A stretch of DNA of 47,994 nt, from assembly GCA_025457915.1 (NCBI GenBank), contig JALOTL010000021.1, forward strand, positions 1-47,994, in the 5' to 3' direction. Position 1 is the first letter of the stretch; every line of letters begins with the position of its first letter. Source of the DNA: Spirochaetota bacterium. GTDB lineage: Bacteria > Spirochaetota > UBA4802 > UBA5550. Position numbers and translations under genes: made by a program. The notes beneath the pieces are model-generated. The model made no database searches, was not told where the DNA came from, and saw nothing but the letters and a program-made list of their open reading frames with translations. Below, in pieces: positions 26,702 to 35,607 of this stretch.

Positions 26702-28333
26702 ATGCAGATCGGTGAATACTTAATCAGCGCGCTCCGGAAGACCGGAATCAGGCATGTTTTCGGTATCCCGGGGGATTATGTGCTTAATTTCTACGACAGG
26801 CTGTGCAGGAGCGGACTGTCGGTGATCAACACCTGCGACGAACAGGGATCGGGTTTCGCCGCCGACGCGTATGCAAGGGTGACCGGTTTCGGGGCGGTCT
26901 GCATCACGTACGGCGTGGGCGGACTCAAGGTGGTCAACAGCACGGCGCAGGCCTACGCTGAAAGATCGCCGGTCCTTGTGATAAGCGGCGCGCCCGGCAT
27001 GGCCGAGCGGAAGGGCGATCCGCTTCTGCACCACAAGGTACGCTCATTCGATTCACAACTCGGGATATTCCGGGAGGTGACGGCCGCGCAGACCGTGCTC
27101 GGCGATCCATCTATCGCGGCTGCCGAGATAAACAGGGTGATAGATACGATCCTTGCCAGCAAGAGGCCGGGTTACATAGAGCTTCCGAGGGACATGGTGC
27201 AGGCGGAGGCCGGGATGCCGGCCCCCGGGCTGGCACTGAAAAGTGAATTTGACGGCGAAGCGCTCGGGGAGGCCGTATCGGAGATCATGAGTATGATCGC
27301 ATCGGCGGTCCGGCCGGTGGTGATTGCCGGCGTCGAGGTCCACCGTTTCCGACTCCAGCAGGTCCTGCTGGGATTTCTGGATAAATCCGGGTTTCCTTTC
27401 GCGACAACCATCCTCGGGAAGTCCGTGGTCAACGAGACGCATCCGCAGTTCATCGGGGTATACGAGGGGGCCATGTGCAGGGACGACGTCAGGGAGGCGG
27501 TCGAGGGCTCGGATTTCATTCTTCTTGCCGGCACAATGCTGACGGACATAGACACCGGGATTTTTACGCACCACTTCAATCCAAACTGCACGGTTTCCGC
27601 GGACTCAACCGGGATCAGGGTCCGCCGGCATGTTTTCCAGGACATCGACCTTGGTTCGTTCCTGGATGCCATGACTGCCGCAGTGCGGCCGGGCGATGCG
27701 GTTACAGGGATAACCCGCATGCACGAAATCCCGCCCTTTGTCCCTGAAAATTCAAGGCCGGTAACGGTTGACAGGCTTTTTTCCTGCATAAACAATTTTC
27801 TTGACGACGAGACCGCGGTCATCGCCGACCCGGGCGACGCCCTTTTCGGCGCCGTTGACCTTCTCATCCGCGGGGCGACTGAATTCATGTCTCCCGCGTA
27901 TTACGCATCGCTTGGTTTCGCCGTTCCGGCGAGCCTGGGTGTGGGGCTTGGAACGCCGGCGAAAAGACCGCTGGTGCTTGTCGGAGACGGCGCATTCCAG
28001 ATGACCGGGACCGAGCTTTCCACGTCGCTTCGCTGCGGTCTGGACCCGATCGTTGTGGTATTGAACAACGGCGGGTATGGAACTGAACGGCCGATGATCG
28101 ACGGTGCGTTCAACGACGTTCAGCCGTGGAACTATTCATCGATACCAGAGGTTATCGGAGGGGGTTGCGGGTATGATGCGTCAACGGAGGGAGAGCTCGT
28201 TTCTGCGCTTGAATCTGCGAGGAAGAACCGCGGTACGCCATCAATAATTGACGTAAAGCTTTCGAGAGACGATTTCTCTCCCGGACTCAGGAAGCTTACG
28301 GACAGGCTCAGGAACAGGGTGGAACGGAAATGA
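26702..28333 (+). CDS. Thiamine-diphosphate 2-oxoacid decarboxylase-like enzyme
   Basis: A 543-residue enzyme of the pyruvate/indolepyruvate decarboxylase group. The three-domain layout is clear. The PYR domain has the cofactor-activating Glu47 (TCDEQGSGFAADAYARV) and the His-His pair His110-His111 (DPLLHHKV) typical of decarboxylases. The central domain follows, and the PP domain has the diphosphate/Mg motif GDGAFQMTGTE (about 427) through VVVLNNGGYGTE (about 455). The likely reaction is non-oxidative decarboxylation of a 2-oxo acid to an aldehyde; the substrate cannot be read from sequence. An AGGAGAC site precedes the ATG. A small hairpin CCCGGG-ATAAAA-CCCGGG (26661-26678) lies in the leader. 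The stop abuts the convergent GGDEF gene. Confidence 0.88.
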   Translation: MQIGEYLISALRKTGIRHVFGIPGDYVLNFYDRLCRSGLSVINTCDEQGSGFAADAYARVTGFGAVCITYGVGGLKVVNSTAQAYAERSPVLVISGAPGMAERKGDPLLHHKVRSFDSQLGIFREVTAAQTVLGDPSIAAAEINRVIDTILASKRPGYIELPRDMVQAEAGMPAPGLALKSEFDGEALGEAVSEIMSMIASAVRPVVIAGVEVHRFRLQQVLLGFLDKSGFPFATTILGKSVVNETHPQFIGVYEGAMCRDDVREAVEGSDFILLAGTMLTDIDTGIFTHHFNPNCTVSADSTGIRVRRHVFQDIDLGSFLDAMTAAVRPGDAVTGITRMHEIPPFVPENSRPVTVDRLFSCINNFLDDETAVIADPGDALFGAVDLLIRGATEFMSPAYYASLGFAVPASLGVGLGTPAKRPLVLVGDGAFQMTGTELSTSLRCGLDPIVVVLNNGGYGTERPMIDGAFNDVQPWNYSSIPEVIGGGCGYDASTEGELVSALESARKNRGTPSIIDVKLSRDDFSPGLRKLTDRLRNRVERK

Positions 28334-29293
28334 TTACGCGTGAACAACCCTGTTTTTCCCCATTTCCTTGGCCTTATAAAGGGATTCATCCGCACCGGCC
28401 TTGAAGGATTCGAGCTCCGTCGCGGTTTCTGGAAAAGAGCTTATGCCGATGCTCGTAGTTACCCTGATTTTTATCCCGCTGGTATGGCCGGAAAAATCGA
28501 GCATTTCCACGTTTTTCCTGATCTGCTCCGCGATTTCCAGGGATTTTTTCAGATCGGCCTCGGGCAGGAGTATCGAGAACTCGTCTCCGCCGTACCTTGC
28601 GATTATCCCGTGCCTGCTGATCAGGTTTTTTATCAATCCGACCAGCTCGAGGAGGATCCTGTTCCCTGCTTCGAGGCCCCATTTTTCGTTGATTTCCCTG
28701 AAGTCGTCGAGATCGATCATGAAAAGTGACAGGGGTTTATTGTTGCTTTTCGATATGTTGAAGAAGTTTTCAAAGGCGTCCTCGAGAAAAGCGCGGTTGT
28801 AGACGCCGGTAAGCTCGTCCGTCACGGTCCTCCTGCTTGCGTTTTCGCCCCATTCAACGACATCGGAAAGGAAACGGCTCGTGTTTCTGAGCTTCTGTAT
28901 GGTGAGACCCAGTAGGCGCGATATGAGCTTGATGGACGATCCGGGGTTGTTTTCAATGAGATCGGAAAAATTTTTTTTATTTATCGAGAGGAGGACGCTT
29001 TTTTCAACCGCCCTGTAGGTGGTGAACTGCGGTCTGCCTGCAAAAAATGAAATCTCGCCGAAGAAATCCCCGGGAAGGAAAACCCCGTGCTTCCGGTCGA
29101 TGTTCCCCGGGAGCTTCATCTCGCTTGTTATCCTGCCTTCATGAACGATGAAGAGTTCCCTGTTGATTTCCCCGGCCTTGATGATGATTTCGCCCTCGTC
29201 GAATTCCTTTCTGATGAAAAGTTTTTCTAGCACTGCGGCGTCCCCTTTGCCGAGTCCCTCGAATATATCGCGGTTTTTAAGCGGTTCCTTCAT
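28334..29293 (-). CDS. cNMP-binding domain plus GGDEF domain protein (first of a tandem pair)
   Basis: A 319-residue cytoplasmic signalling protein. Residues ~10-125 form a cyclic-nucleotide-binding-like barrel (GEIIIKAGEINRELFIVHEGRI... GDFFGEISFFAG). The phosphate cassette lacks the usual Arg, so ligand binding is doubtful. Residues 155-319 are a GGDEF domain with intact GGDEF (235-239) and the metal ligands MIDLDDF (Asp194). The Asp that contacts the guanine base is Asn here (GLEAGN, Asn211). No RxxD inhibitory site precedes GGDEF. It lies 12 bases after its paralogue, so the two are co-transcribed. Diguanylate cyclase activity is plausible; the Asp-to-Asn change might alter nucleotide preference. 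Confidence 0.88.
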   Translation of the reverse strand: MKEPLKNRDIFEGLGKGDAAVLEKLFIRKEFDEGEIIIKAGEINRELFIVHEGRITSEMKLPGNIDRKHGVFLPGDFFGEISFFAGRPQFTTYRAVEKSVLLSINKKNFSDLIENNPGSSIKLISRLLGLTIQKLRNTSRFLSDVVEWGENASRRTVTDELTGVYNRAFLEDAFENFFNISKSNNKPLSLFMIDLDDFREINEKWGLEAGNRILLELVGLIKNLISRHGIIARYGGDEFSILLPEADLKKSLEIAEQIRKNVEMLDFSGHTSGIKIRVTTSIGISSFPETATELESFKAGADESLYKAKEMGKNRVVHA

Positions 29294-29305
29294 TTGTATT
29301 CCAGT

Positions 29306-30268
29306 TCAGATGACTATGCTTCCGCCCTTATCTCTGGCCTTAAAAAGATTCCCATAGGCCTTTTTCAGGAGAATTTCGCTGTCTTCGCCATGATCCGGAT
29401 AGACGGCTATGCCGATGCTGGTCGGGATCCCGGGTCCGTCCGGTCCTGTTATGCCTGATATATTTATCGACCCAATTGCGGCCTGTATTTCCTCGGCCCT
29501 CTTTACCGCATTGTCCATGCCCGTATCGGTAAGTATTGCGGCGAATTCGTCTCCGCCGTACCTGATGCCTATATCGTTTTCCCCGAGCTCGGACTGCAGG
29601 AAAATGGCGATGAGATTCAGAACCTGGTCCCCGGCCTCGTGGCCGAAACCGTCATTGATGTCCTTGAAGTTGTCCGGCTTAATCATAAGAAGCGCCGCGC
29701 TTTTTCCAAGATCGGGGAGGATGTTTATAAAATCCTCCTTCAGGAAGTTCTGGTTGTATAACCCAGTCATTTTGTCGCACAGGAGCTGCCTGTGAAGGTC
29801 CTGTAGCCAACCGGTTTTGTCGAAAAGGAGCTTGTTTACGTTCCAGATCCTTTCGGAAATGATTCCCAGGAGCCTCTGGAGCATCCTGGCTGAAACATAC
29901 GCGTGGTCCCTGAAAATGGTTTCCGAATCGTAGCCCCTTGAGGGAAACCTGAGAACTACGGTGTCCTCCTCGGCGAACGCTCCGGCGGACCTTTCAGACA
30001 TGCCGAGGAAGTCCATCTCGCCGAATGATTCACCGGCCACTATCTGCGCAATGGTGACATTTCCGCTGTCCACCCCTATTATGCCCACGCGGCCTTTTTC
30101 CACTACATAAAGGCTTCGCGCGCGCTTACCCTGCCCGAATATCGCCTGGCCTTTTTTGCAGTTTATAAATTCGCTGTATTTCGATATGATATCGAGCTCA
30201 TATTCCCTCAGCTGGGAAAATATCTCGCTTTTTCTCAGGAGTTCTACTTTATCTTCATGAAGGGCCAT
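29306..30268 (-). CDS. cNMP-binding domain plus GGDEF domain protein (second of a tandem pair)
   Basis: A 320-residue paralogue of the next gene with the same layout: a cNMP-binding-like domain (residues 15-125, GESFGEMDFLGMSERSAGAFA, with an Arg in the cassette) and a GGDEF domain (165-320). The GGDEF motif itself is intact (238-242) and the base-contacting Asn205 and Asp214 are conserved. The first metal-binding Asp of the usual DxDxFK block is Lys here (MIKPDNFKDIND, Lys197). Loss of this ligand should impair or abolish cyclase activity. It may instead be a sensor or a partner in a mixed dimer with its paralogue. No inhibitory RxxD site is present. Confidence 0.88.
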   Translation of the reverse strand: MALHEDKVELLRKSEIFSQLREYELDIISKYSEFINCKKGQAIFGQGKRARSLYVVEKGRVGIIGVDSGNVTIAQIVAGESFGEMDFLGMSERSAGAFAEEDTVVLRFPSRGYDSETIFRDHAYVSARMLQRLLGIISERIWNVNKLLFDKTGWLQDLHRQLLCDKMTGLYNQNFLKEDFINILPDLGKSAALLMIKPDNFKDINDGFGHEAGDQVLNLIAIFLQSELGENDIGIRYGGDEFAAILTDTGMDNAVKRAEEIQAAIGSINISGITGPDGPGIPTSIGIAVYPDHGEDSEILLKKAYGNLFKARDKGGSIVI

Positions 30269-30447
30269 GTGTGGGAACTTTAATCATTATGATAGTGTCT
30301 GATTTGATTGCCGTTGCCGTGCAGGGCCTAAAAGGTTTTACGGGGAAAACGGCCCTGTGTCCGGTATTATTCAATACGTCCCGGGCAATCATGTTTTATT
30401 TTCTGCACCGGAAAATGAGGGATGTCAATTCTTTTTCACGTCCCGGG

Positions 30448-31440
30448 TCACCCTCCTATCTTGGACATGTTTTTTCTCGGAAGGGCCCTGCATGCGGCCC
30501 CGTAGGATTTTTTGTCCAGATCATGGCTTACTTTTTTTGTTTTCAGCGCTTCGGTGACTGCTTTTTTTATGTCTTCATCGACGGCGCCTTCCCTTAAGAG
30601 CCTTTTTAAGTCGATTTCGCCTTCGGAATACAGGCAGGTCTTGAGCATGCCGTCGGATGTGAGACGAAGCCTGTTGCACCTGTCGCAGAACTTGTGGGTC
30701 ACGGGCGGGATGATGCCGATCCTGTATTCAGAGCCCCCGTATGACAGCTTGTACATGGCGGCGACGCCGGTATCCGCCGATTTCAGCCTTTCGAGAGAAC
30801 CCAGCGCTCCAAGGGTTGCCACGAGTTTTTCAGCGGGTATGAAACGCTGCCGCTCATCTTCCTCTGTGAAGGGCATCCTTTCAATGAAGCGTAGCGTGAC
30901 CCCGCTGCCGCGGAAGTGGCCGAGGAAATCCCGGATTTCCGTAAGCGTACTTTCGAACAGGACGGCGTTTATCTTTATATCGAAAAAATTTTTTTTAATG
31001 GCGCTTTCCGTGCTTGATAGAACATCTTCGAGCCTGTCGCTGCCGGTGATCTCCGCGTACTTCCGGCGGTCCAGCGAATCGAGGCTTATGTTCAGTTTTC
31101 TGACTCTCAGCCTGTAGAGGTCGTCGATGAACTCCGGCAGGAGGGTGGCGTTGGTCGTGAGGCACAGGTCGAGGTCCGGGAATGAATCTCTTGTCGTTTC
31201 GACGATGTTCATGAATCCTTTTCGCAGAAGGGGTTCGCCGCCGGTATACCGGATTTTTGTGACACCCATGGAAACGAATATTCCGGAGAGGCGGATGAAT
31301 TCCTCGTTCCTGAGGACCTCGTCATGTGACAGGAGGGCGACGCCTTCCGGCGGAATGCAGTAGACGCACCTGAGGTTGCACTTGTCCGTGATGGATATTC
31401 TCAGGTAATTGTGATTTCTGAAGAATGAATCGGTCAGCAT
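30448..31440 (-). CDS. moaA: GTP 3',8-cyclase MoaA (radical SAM)
   Basis: MoaA performs the first step of molybdenum cofactor synthesis: with MoaC it rearranges GTP to cyclic pyranopterin monophosphate. The 330-residue protein has the radical SAM cluster Cys21-Cys25-Cys28 (CNLRCVYC), SAM-binding YTGGEPLLRKG, and the second, substrate-binding cluster Cys252-Cys255-Cys269 (FCDRCNRLRLTSDG... KTC). It ends with the functionally important Gly-Gly (MSKIGG). Its start abuts the stop of the TPR lipoprotein gene (31441), so it is in an operon with gatA and that gene rather than with moaDE. Confidence 0.96.
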   Translation of the reverse strand: MLTDSFFRNHNYLRISITDKCNLRCVYCIPPEGVALLSHDEVLRNEEFIRLSGIFVSMGVTKIRYTGGEPLLRKGFMNIVETTRDSFPDLDLCLTTNATLLPEFIDDLYRLRVRKLNISLDSLDRRKYAEITGSDRLEDVLSSTESAIKKNFFDIKINAVLFESTLTEIRDFLGHFRGSGVTLRFIERMPFTEEDERQRFIPAEKLVATLGALGSLERLKSADTGVAAMYKLSYGGSEYRIGIIPPVTHKFCDRCNRLRLTSDGMLKTCLYSEGEIDLKRLLREGAVDEDIKKAVTEALKTKKVSHDLDKKSYGAACRALPRKNMSKIGG

Positions 31441-31938
31441 CTATTTATCCCCCGACCGGTCCGGCCCGGCTTCCAGCCTGTCCAGCGTGTCAAGATTTCT
31501 AATGAAATATTCGTCCGGGTCGATGTTGCAGGCCTTTTGATACATTTTACGGGCCGTGTCCCTTCGGCCGGACATCTCCATGGCCACCCCGAGGTTGTTG
31601 TATACGGCCGCTTCGTTTTTTTCCTCTGAAAGGGCCTCCGTCAGGAGAACCTCCGCTTCTGCGGGCCTGCCTGACCCGAGCAATGATACCGCGCGGTTGT
31701 TGATGACCGCTACGGGCGAGGATGATTTCATCCTCGCCAGGTATTTTTTTTCATACGCTTTTTCTTTTTTTACGGGAGGGGATTCTTCCGCGCTGTAAAT
31801 TTCATCCGTCTGCTCCCGGGTATTCATGGATCCGGGCTCCTGCCGGTGTCCCTTCGGCACGTTTACCGAGGTGTAGCTGTAGCATGACAGACAGAGCAGG
31901 ACGGGGAAAAGGCTAAATTTCAGGCTTGATCTTTTCAC
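31441..31938 (-). CDS. TPR-containing lipoprotein
   Basis: A protein of about 165 residues with a lipoprotein signal (MKRSSLKFSLFPVLLCLSC when started at the GTG at 31938) and two to three tetratricopeptide-like repeats in the C-terminal half (AVINNRAVSLLGSGRPAEAEVLLTEAL, AAVYNNLGVAMEMSGRRDTARKMYQKA). The middle is charged and probably flexible. The gene overlaps the end of gatA; a TTG further up (31962) is an alternative start that would put basic residues before the signal. It abuts moaA. A scaffolding role at the outer membrane or periplasm is likely, with partner unknown. Confidence 0.72.
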   Translation of the reverse strand: MKRSSLKFSLFPVLLCLSCYSYTSVNVPKGHRQEPGSMNTREQTDEIYSAEESPPVKKEKAYEKKYLARMKSSSPVAVINNRAVSLLGSGRPAEAEVLLTEALSEEKNEAAVYNNLGVAMEMSGRRDTARKMYQKACNIDPDEYFIRNLDTLDRLEAGPDRSGDK

Positions 31939-33361
31939 AGGTTTTTTCCACGTTCGCGGCAAGGGAAAGAATGGTTTTCTCCCTGAAATGGTCGCCCATT
32001 ATCTGAAGGCCGATCGGCATTCCTTTTCCATCCACTCCCACGGGAACGCTGATTCCGGGTATCCCGGCAAGGTTCGTCGAAATGGTGAGAATGTCGGACA
32101 TGTACATCTGAAGGGGGTCGCTTATCATCTCCCCGATTTTAAAGGCGGTCGTCGTGGTGACCGGGGATATTATCGCGTCGACCTTCGAAAAGGCGTCCTG
32201 GAAGTCCCGTATTATCAGCGTCCTTCCCTTGAGGGCCTTCATGTAATAGGCGTCGTAATATCCCGAGCTGAGGGAGAATGTACCGAGTATTATCCTTCTC
32301 TTCACCTCCCTGCCGAATCCTTCGCTCCTTGATTTGAGGTAGAGATCCGACAGGTTGTTTATTCCTTCAGGCCGCAGTCCGTACCTTACGCCGTCATAGC
32401 GCGCGAGGTTGGATGACGCCTCCGCGGTCGCGATGAGGTAGTAGACGGGTATGGCGTATTCCGTGTATTTCAGGGAGATTTTTTCCACGACCGCTCCTGA
32501 TTTTTCGAGCAAGGATATTTTATTTTTTATGACCGCTGCGATTTCTTCTGACACGCCCTCGAAGTATTCCTCCGGCACCCCGATCCTTACGCCACTGACG
32601 TCGCCGGACAGGTCCCCGGGCCGGAAATCCACTTCACGGTCGATCGAGGTGGTGTCCCTGACGTCGTGACCGGATATGGTCGAGAGGAGGACGGCTGCGT
32701 CCCCGACCGTGGTGGCGAAGGCGCCTATCTGGTCCAGGGAAGACGCGTATGCCACCAGCCCGTACCTGGAAACCCTTCCGTATGTTGGCTTGATGCCGAC
32801 GACGCCGCAGAAGGCCGCCGGCTGCCTTATTGAACCGCCGGTGTCCGAACCGAGTGCGCCTGGCGCCATCCCCGATGATACGGCCACGGCCGATCCGCCC
32901 GAGCTTCCTCCCGGCACCCTGTCAGTGTTGAACGGGTTTTTCGAAGGTCCGAAGTATGAGGTCTCGGTGGTGGATCCCATCGCGAATTCGTCCATGTTGG
33001 TCTTGCCCAGCAGGAGGAAGCCCCTGGATTTCATCTGTTCGTATGAATGCGCGTCATACGGTGGGACGAAGTTCGACAGGATCCTTGATGCGCAGGTGGT
33101 CTTCACCCCTTTTGTCGAAATGTTGTCTTTTACCGCTATGGGTATGCCGTCGTATCTGGAAAGCTGTTTCCCGGAAGATCTCCTTTCATCCGATATTCCC
33201 GCCTCCACCATGAGCATTCCAGGGTCGACCGTGATGTATGCGTTGAGCCTTCCGTTCAGATCGCTTATCCTTTTAAGGTAGGCCTGGCATATTTCCCTGG
33301 ATGATATCTCCTTTTTTTCAAGCATCTCTGAGAGACTGGAAATCGTTTTGTCCGTAATCAT
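31913..33361 (-). CDS. gatA: Aspartyl/glutamyl-tRNA amidotransferase subunit A (GatA)
   Basis: GatA is the glutaminase/amidase subunit of the GatCAB complex, which converts Glu-tRNAGln (and Asp-tRNAAsn) to the amidated forms. The 482-residue protein has the amidase signature with Lys78 (IAVKDNIS), Ser153 (GGSSGGSAVAVSSG) and nucleophile Ser177 (GSDTGGSIRQPA), then GIKPTYGRVSRYGL. The ATG at 33361 follows GGGGGAAC and gives the family-typical N-terminus; the frame is open for 20 more codons upstream. gatB and gatC are not in the window, so the complex is split over the genome. Confidence 0.96.
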   Translation of the reverse strand: MITDKTISSLSEMLEKKEISSREICQAYLKRISDLNGRLNAYITVDPGMLMVEAGISDERRSSGKQLSRYDGIPIAVKDNISTKGVKTTCASRILSNFVPPYDAHSYEQMKSRGFLLLGKTNMDEFAMGSTTETSYFGPSKNPFNTDRVPGGSSGGSAVAVSSGMAPGALGSDTGGSIRQPAAFCGVVGIKPTYGRVSRYGLVAYASSLDQIGAFATTVGDAAVLLSTISGHDVRDTTSIDREVDFRPGDLSGDVSGVRIGVPEEYFEGVSEEIAAVIKNKISLLEKSGAVVEKISLKYTEYAIPVYYLIATAEASSNLARYDGVRYGLRPEGINNLSDLYLKSRSEGFGREVKRRIILGTFSLSSGYYDAYYMKALKGRTLIIRDFQDAFSKVDAIISPVTTTTAFKIGEMISDPLQMYMSDILTISTNLAGIPGISVPVGVDGKGMPIGLQIMGDHFREKTILSLAANVEKTCEKIKPEI

Positions 33362-33529
33362 TTGTTCCCCCGGTGTCAAGGTCGTGATCCCAATATGGTA
33401 AAATCCGTGCGGGATGTCCATTGTTTTACTGTTTTTTCATGAAACAGGCCCGCGGGAGTGTGTCAATTAAAATTCTCCGGTGTTTCAGATAGAGACGGCG
33501 GTTTGATTTGTAACCATTTAAAATAATAA

Positions 33530-33558
33530 TTGACTAAATGCTTTATGATGCGTATTCA
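33530..33558 (+). promoter_or_regulatory. Candidate promoter for the S41 protease gene
   Basis: TTGACT (33530-33535) and TATTCA (33553-33558) are spaced by 17 bases, about 90 bases before the ATG. It resembles the other candidate promoters of this window in its TTGAC(A/T)-17-TAT pattern. Confidence 0.4.
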
Positions 33559-33654
33559 GTTATAGATTAACAGCTTGTAAACTTTCCGGTTTTTTACGGT
33601 ATTTTTAATATCCGCATGCCGGGCATATAATATCAAAAACGGAGCCGACCTCAT

Positions 33655-35607
33655 ATGAAAAGATGGTTCGTTGTACCTTTATTGACAATAATCCTGGTTT
33701 TTTCCTGCTTCAAGAAGTCGGAAGGGCTCAAGGAGGCTGACCTCCCCATGCTCATAAACCAGTTCCTGATGATGCACGTGCAGTACCATTCCCTGGATGA
33801 TGAGCTCTCGGAAAGGATACTCAATACCTATATAAACATACTTGATTACGGGAAATATTATTTCTACAAGGAAGACGTAGAGAAGTTCCAGGTATACAGG
33901 CACAAGATTGACGACAATATCAACAGCGGTCAGTACGGTTTCATTTACGAGATTTTCTCTGTATATAAAAAGCGCTTCAAGGAAAACATGATCATTTTCA
34001 ACGAGCTCCTGAATCAGAAATATGATTTCAACAGGGACGAATCCATACTCGTGGACGCGGAAAAGACCGATTACGCGAGGAACAGGGACGAAATGAAGGA
34101 AAAATGGAGGAAAAACATAAAACTCCAGCTTCTCAACTACATGTCTGTAACCAAGGATATCGAAAAGGCCAAGGAGAAATTAAGAAAGAAATATTCGTTA
34201 ATACAGAAGAGGGTAGAGGAAATCAACGAAGACAAGATACTCGCATCATTCGTAAACGCGTTTTCAATGTCTCTCGACCCCCATTCGAATTTTCTCACCT
34301 GGGACGAGCACCAGGATTTCAAGATCTCCATGGAGCTGAAGCTGGAAGGCATAGGGGTGAGGCTTTCAACAGAGGACGGGTTCGTGACGGTGGAGTCAAT
34401 AATCCCGGGAGGAGCGGCGGACAAGCTCCCCAGGGACTCACAGCTGAAGCCGAGGGACAAGATTATATCCGTCGCGCAGGGCGGAGACGAAGCTGTCGAT
34501 GTTATAGACATGGACCTCAGGGACGTGGTAAAAAAAATAAGGGGCAAAAAGGGAACCGAGGTGAGGCTGACCGTGCTCAGAAAAGCGGGAGACAGCGAGA
34601 GGGACAAGACTTCCCGGCTTGTGATCCCGATAACAAGGGAAGAGATTAAACTGCAGGACAGCGAGGTCAAATCGGAGGTCTTCACAGTGGACGGCGGCAA
34701 GGGCATGAAGATCGGATACATCAAGCTCCCATCGTTTTATTCTGACCAGGAAACAGGGAAGTCCTCCGCGCTGGACATGATGAAAAACCTTCAGAGGATG
34801 ATCAACGCCAATGTCGAGGTCGTCATACTGGACCTCAGGGGAAATCCGGGCGGTCTCCTCAACGAGGCCGTGGACATAGCCGGGCTTTTCATACACAGCG
34901 GCCCGATCGTGGAGATCAAGGACGGGATGAATCCGCCCAACGTGCTTTACAACAGCGATTCCAGGACCATGTACGAGGGGCCGCTTGTCGTACTGATAGA
35001 CAAGTTCAGCGCAAGCGCGTCAGAGATCCTGGCCGGCGCATTCAAGGACTATAAAAGGGGGATAGTGCTCGGCCCGACGAATACTTTCGGGAAGGGCACG
35101 GTCCAGTCCTATCACGCTCTGCCGCAGGAGAAGGGCGCGATAAAAATAACCACTCACATCTTCTATCAGCCCGAGGGCAATTCAAACCAGCTTTACGGTA
35201 TATCGCCCGACATCAAGATCCCGGATATGACCTCGATATGGGACATAGGCGAAGACAAGGCGAAGCATCCTTTGAAATGGAAAAAGATCAAGAGCGCTGA
35301 ATACCAGCCCTACAACAGGGTGAACCAGCAGATAGTCTCCGCGCTTGCGGGCAAATCCTCTGCCAGGGTGGGGGAGAGCGCTGAATTCAGGAAGCTGAAT
35401 GAAAAAATCGAGAAGTTCAAGAAGCAGCTGTCCAACAAGATCATCAGCCTCAAGGAAGAGTCGATCATAGAGAAACAGAAGGAAAAGGAGATAGAAAAAA
35501 GCATGAAGAGGGAAAGGGGGGAAAAGCTCATAGACCTCCAGAACGACCTCTTCCTGAAGGAGTCGTTTAATATAACAAAGGACTACCTCAAGCTGTTAGG
35601 CAGGTAA
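33655..35607 (+). CDS. Tail-specific protease, S41 family (Prc/CtpA-like lipoprotein)
   Basis: A 650-residue periplasmic processing protease. It starts with a lipoprotein signal (Cys18 in ILVFSC). An N-terminal helical domain resembles that of Prc (residues ~25-220, YINILDYGKYYFYKEDVEKF), followed by a PDZ domain (~225-320, GIGVRLSTEDGFVTVESIIPGGAAD) and the S41 catalytic core. The Ser-Lys dyad is in DKFSASASEILAGAF (Ser454) and TFGKGTVQ (Lys480). The C-terminal tail is strongly charged. Prc-type enzymes trim the C-termini of envelope proteins and regulate murein hydrolases. The stop overlaps the convergent HgdB-like gene by 12 bases. Confidence 0.93.
   Translation: MKRWFVVPLLTIILVFSCFKKSEGLKEADLPMLINQFLMMHVQYHSLDDELSERILNTYINILDYGKYYFYKEDVEKFQVYRHKIDDNINSGQYGFIYEIFSVYKKRFKENMIIFNELLNQKYDFNRDESILVDAEKTDYARNRDEMKEKWRKNIKLQLLNYMSVTKDIEKAKEKLRKKYSLIQKRVEEINEDKILASFVNAFSMSLDPHSNFLTWDEHQDFKISMELKLEGIGVRLSTEDGFVTVESIIPGGAADKLPRDSQLKPRDKIISVAQGGDEAVDVIDMDLRDVVKKIRGKKGTEVRLTVLRKAGDSERDKTSRLVIPITREEIKLQDSEVKSEVFTVDGGKGMKIGYIKLPSFYSDQETGKSSALDMMKNLQRMINANVEVVILDLRGNPGGLLNEAVDIAGLFIHSGPIVEIKDGMNPPNVLYNSDSRTMYEGPLVVLIDKFSASASEILAGAFKDYKRGIVLGPTNTFGKGTVQSYHALPQEKGAIKITTHIFYQPEGNSNQLYGISPDIKIPDMTSIWDIGEDKAKHPLKWKKIKSAEYQPYNRVNQQIVSALAGKSSARVGESAEFRKLNEKIEKFKKQLSNKIISLKEESIIEKQKEKEIEKSMKRERGEKLIDLQNDLFLKESFNITKDYLKLLGR

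Noticed and set aside
28334-30268. RxxD inhibitory sites in the GGDEF proteins
   Set aside because: The residues five positions before GGDEF do not form RxxD in either protein.
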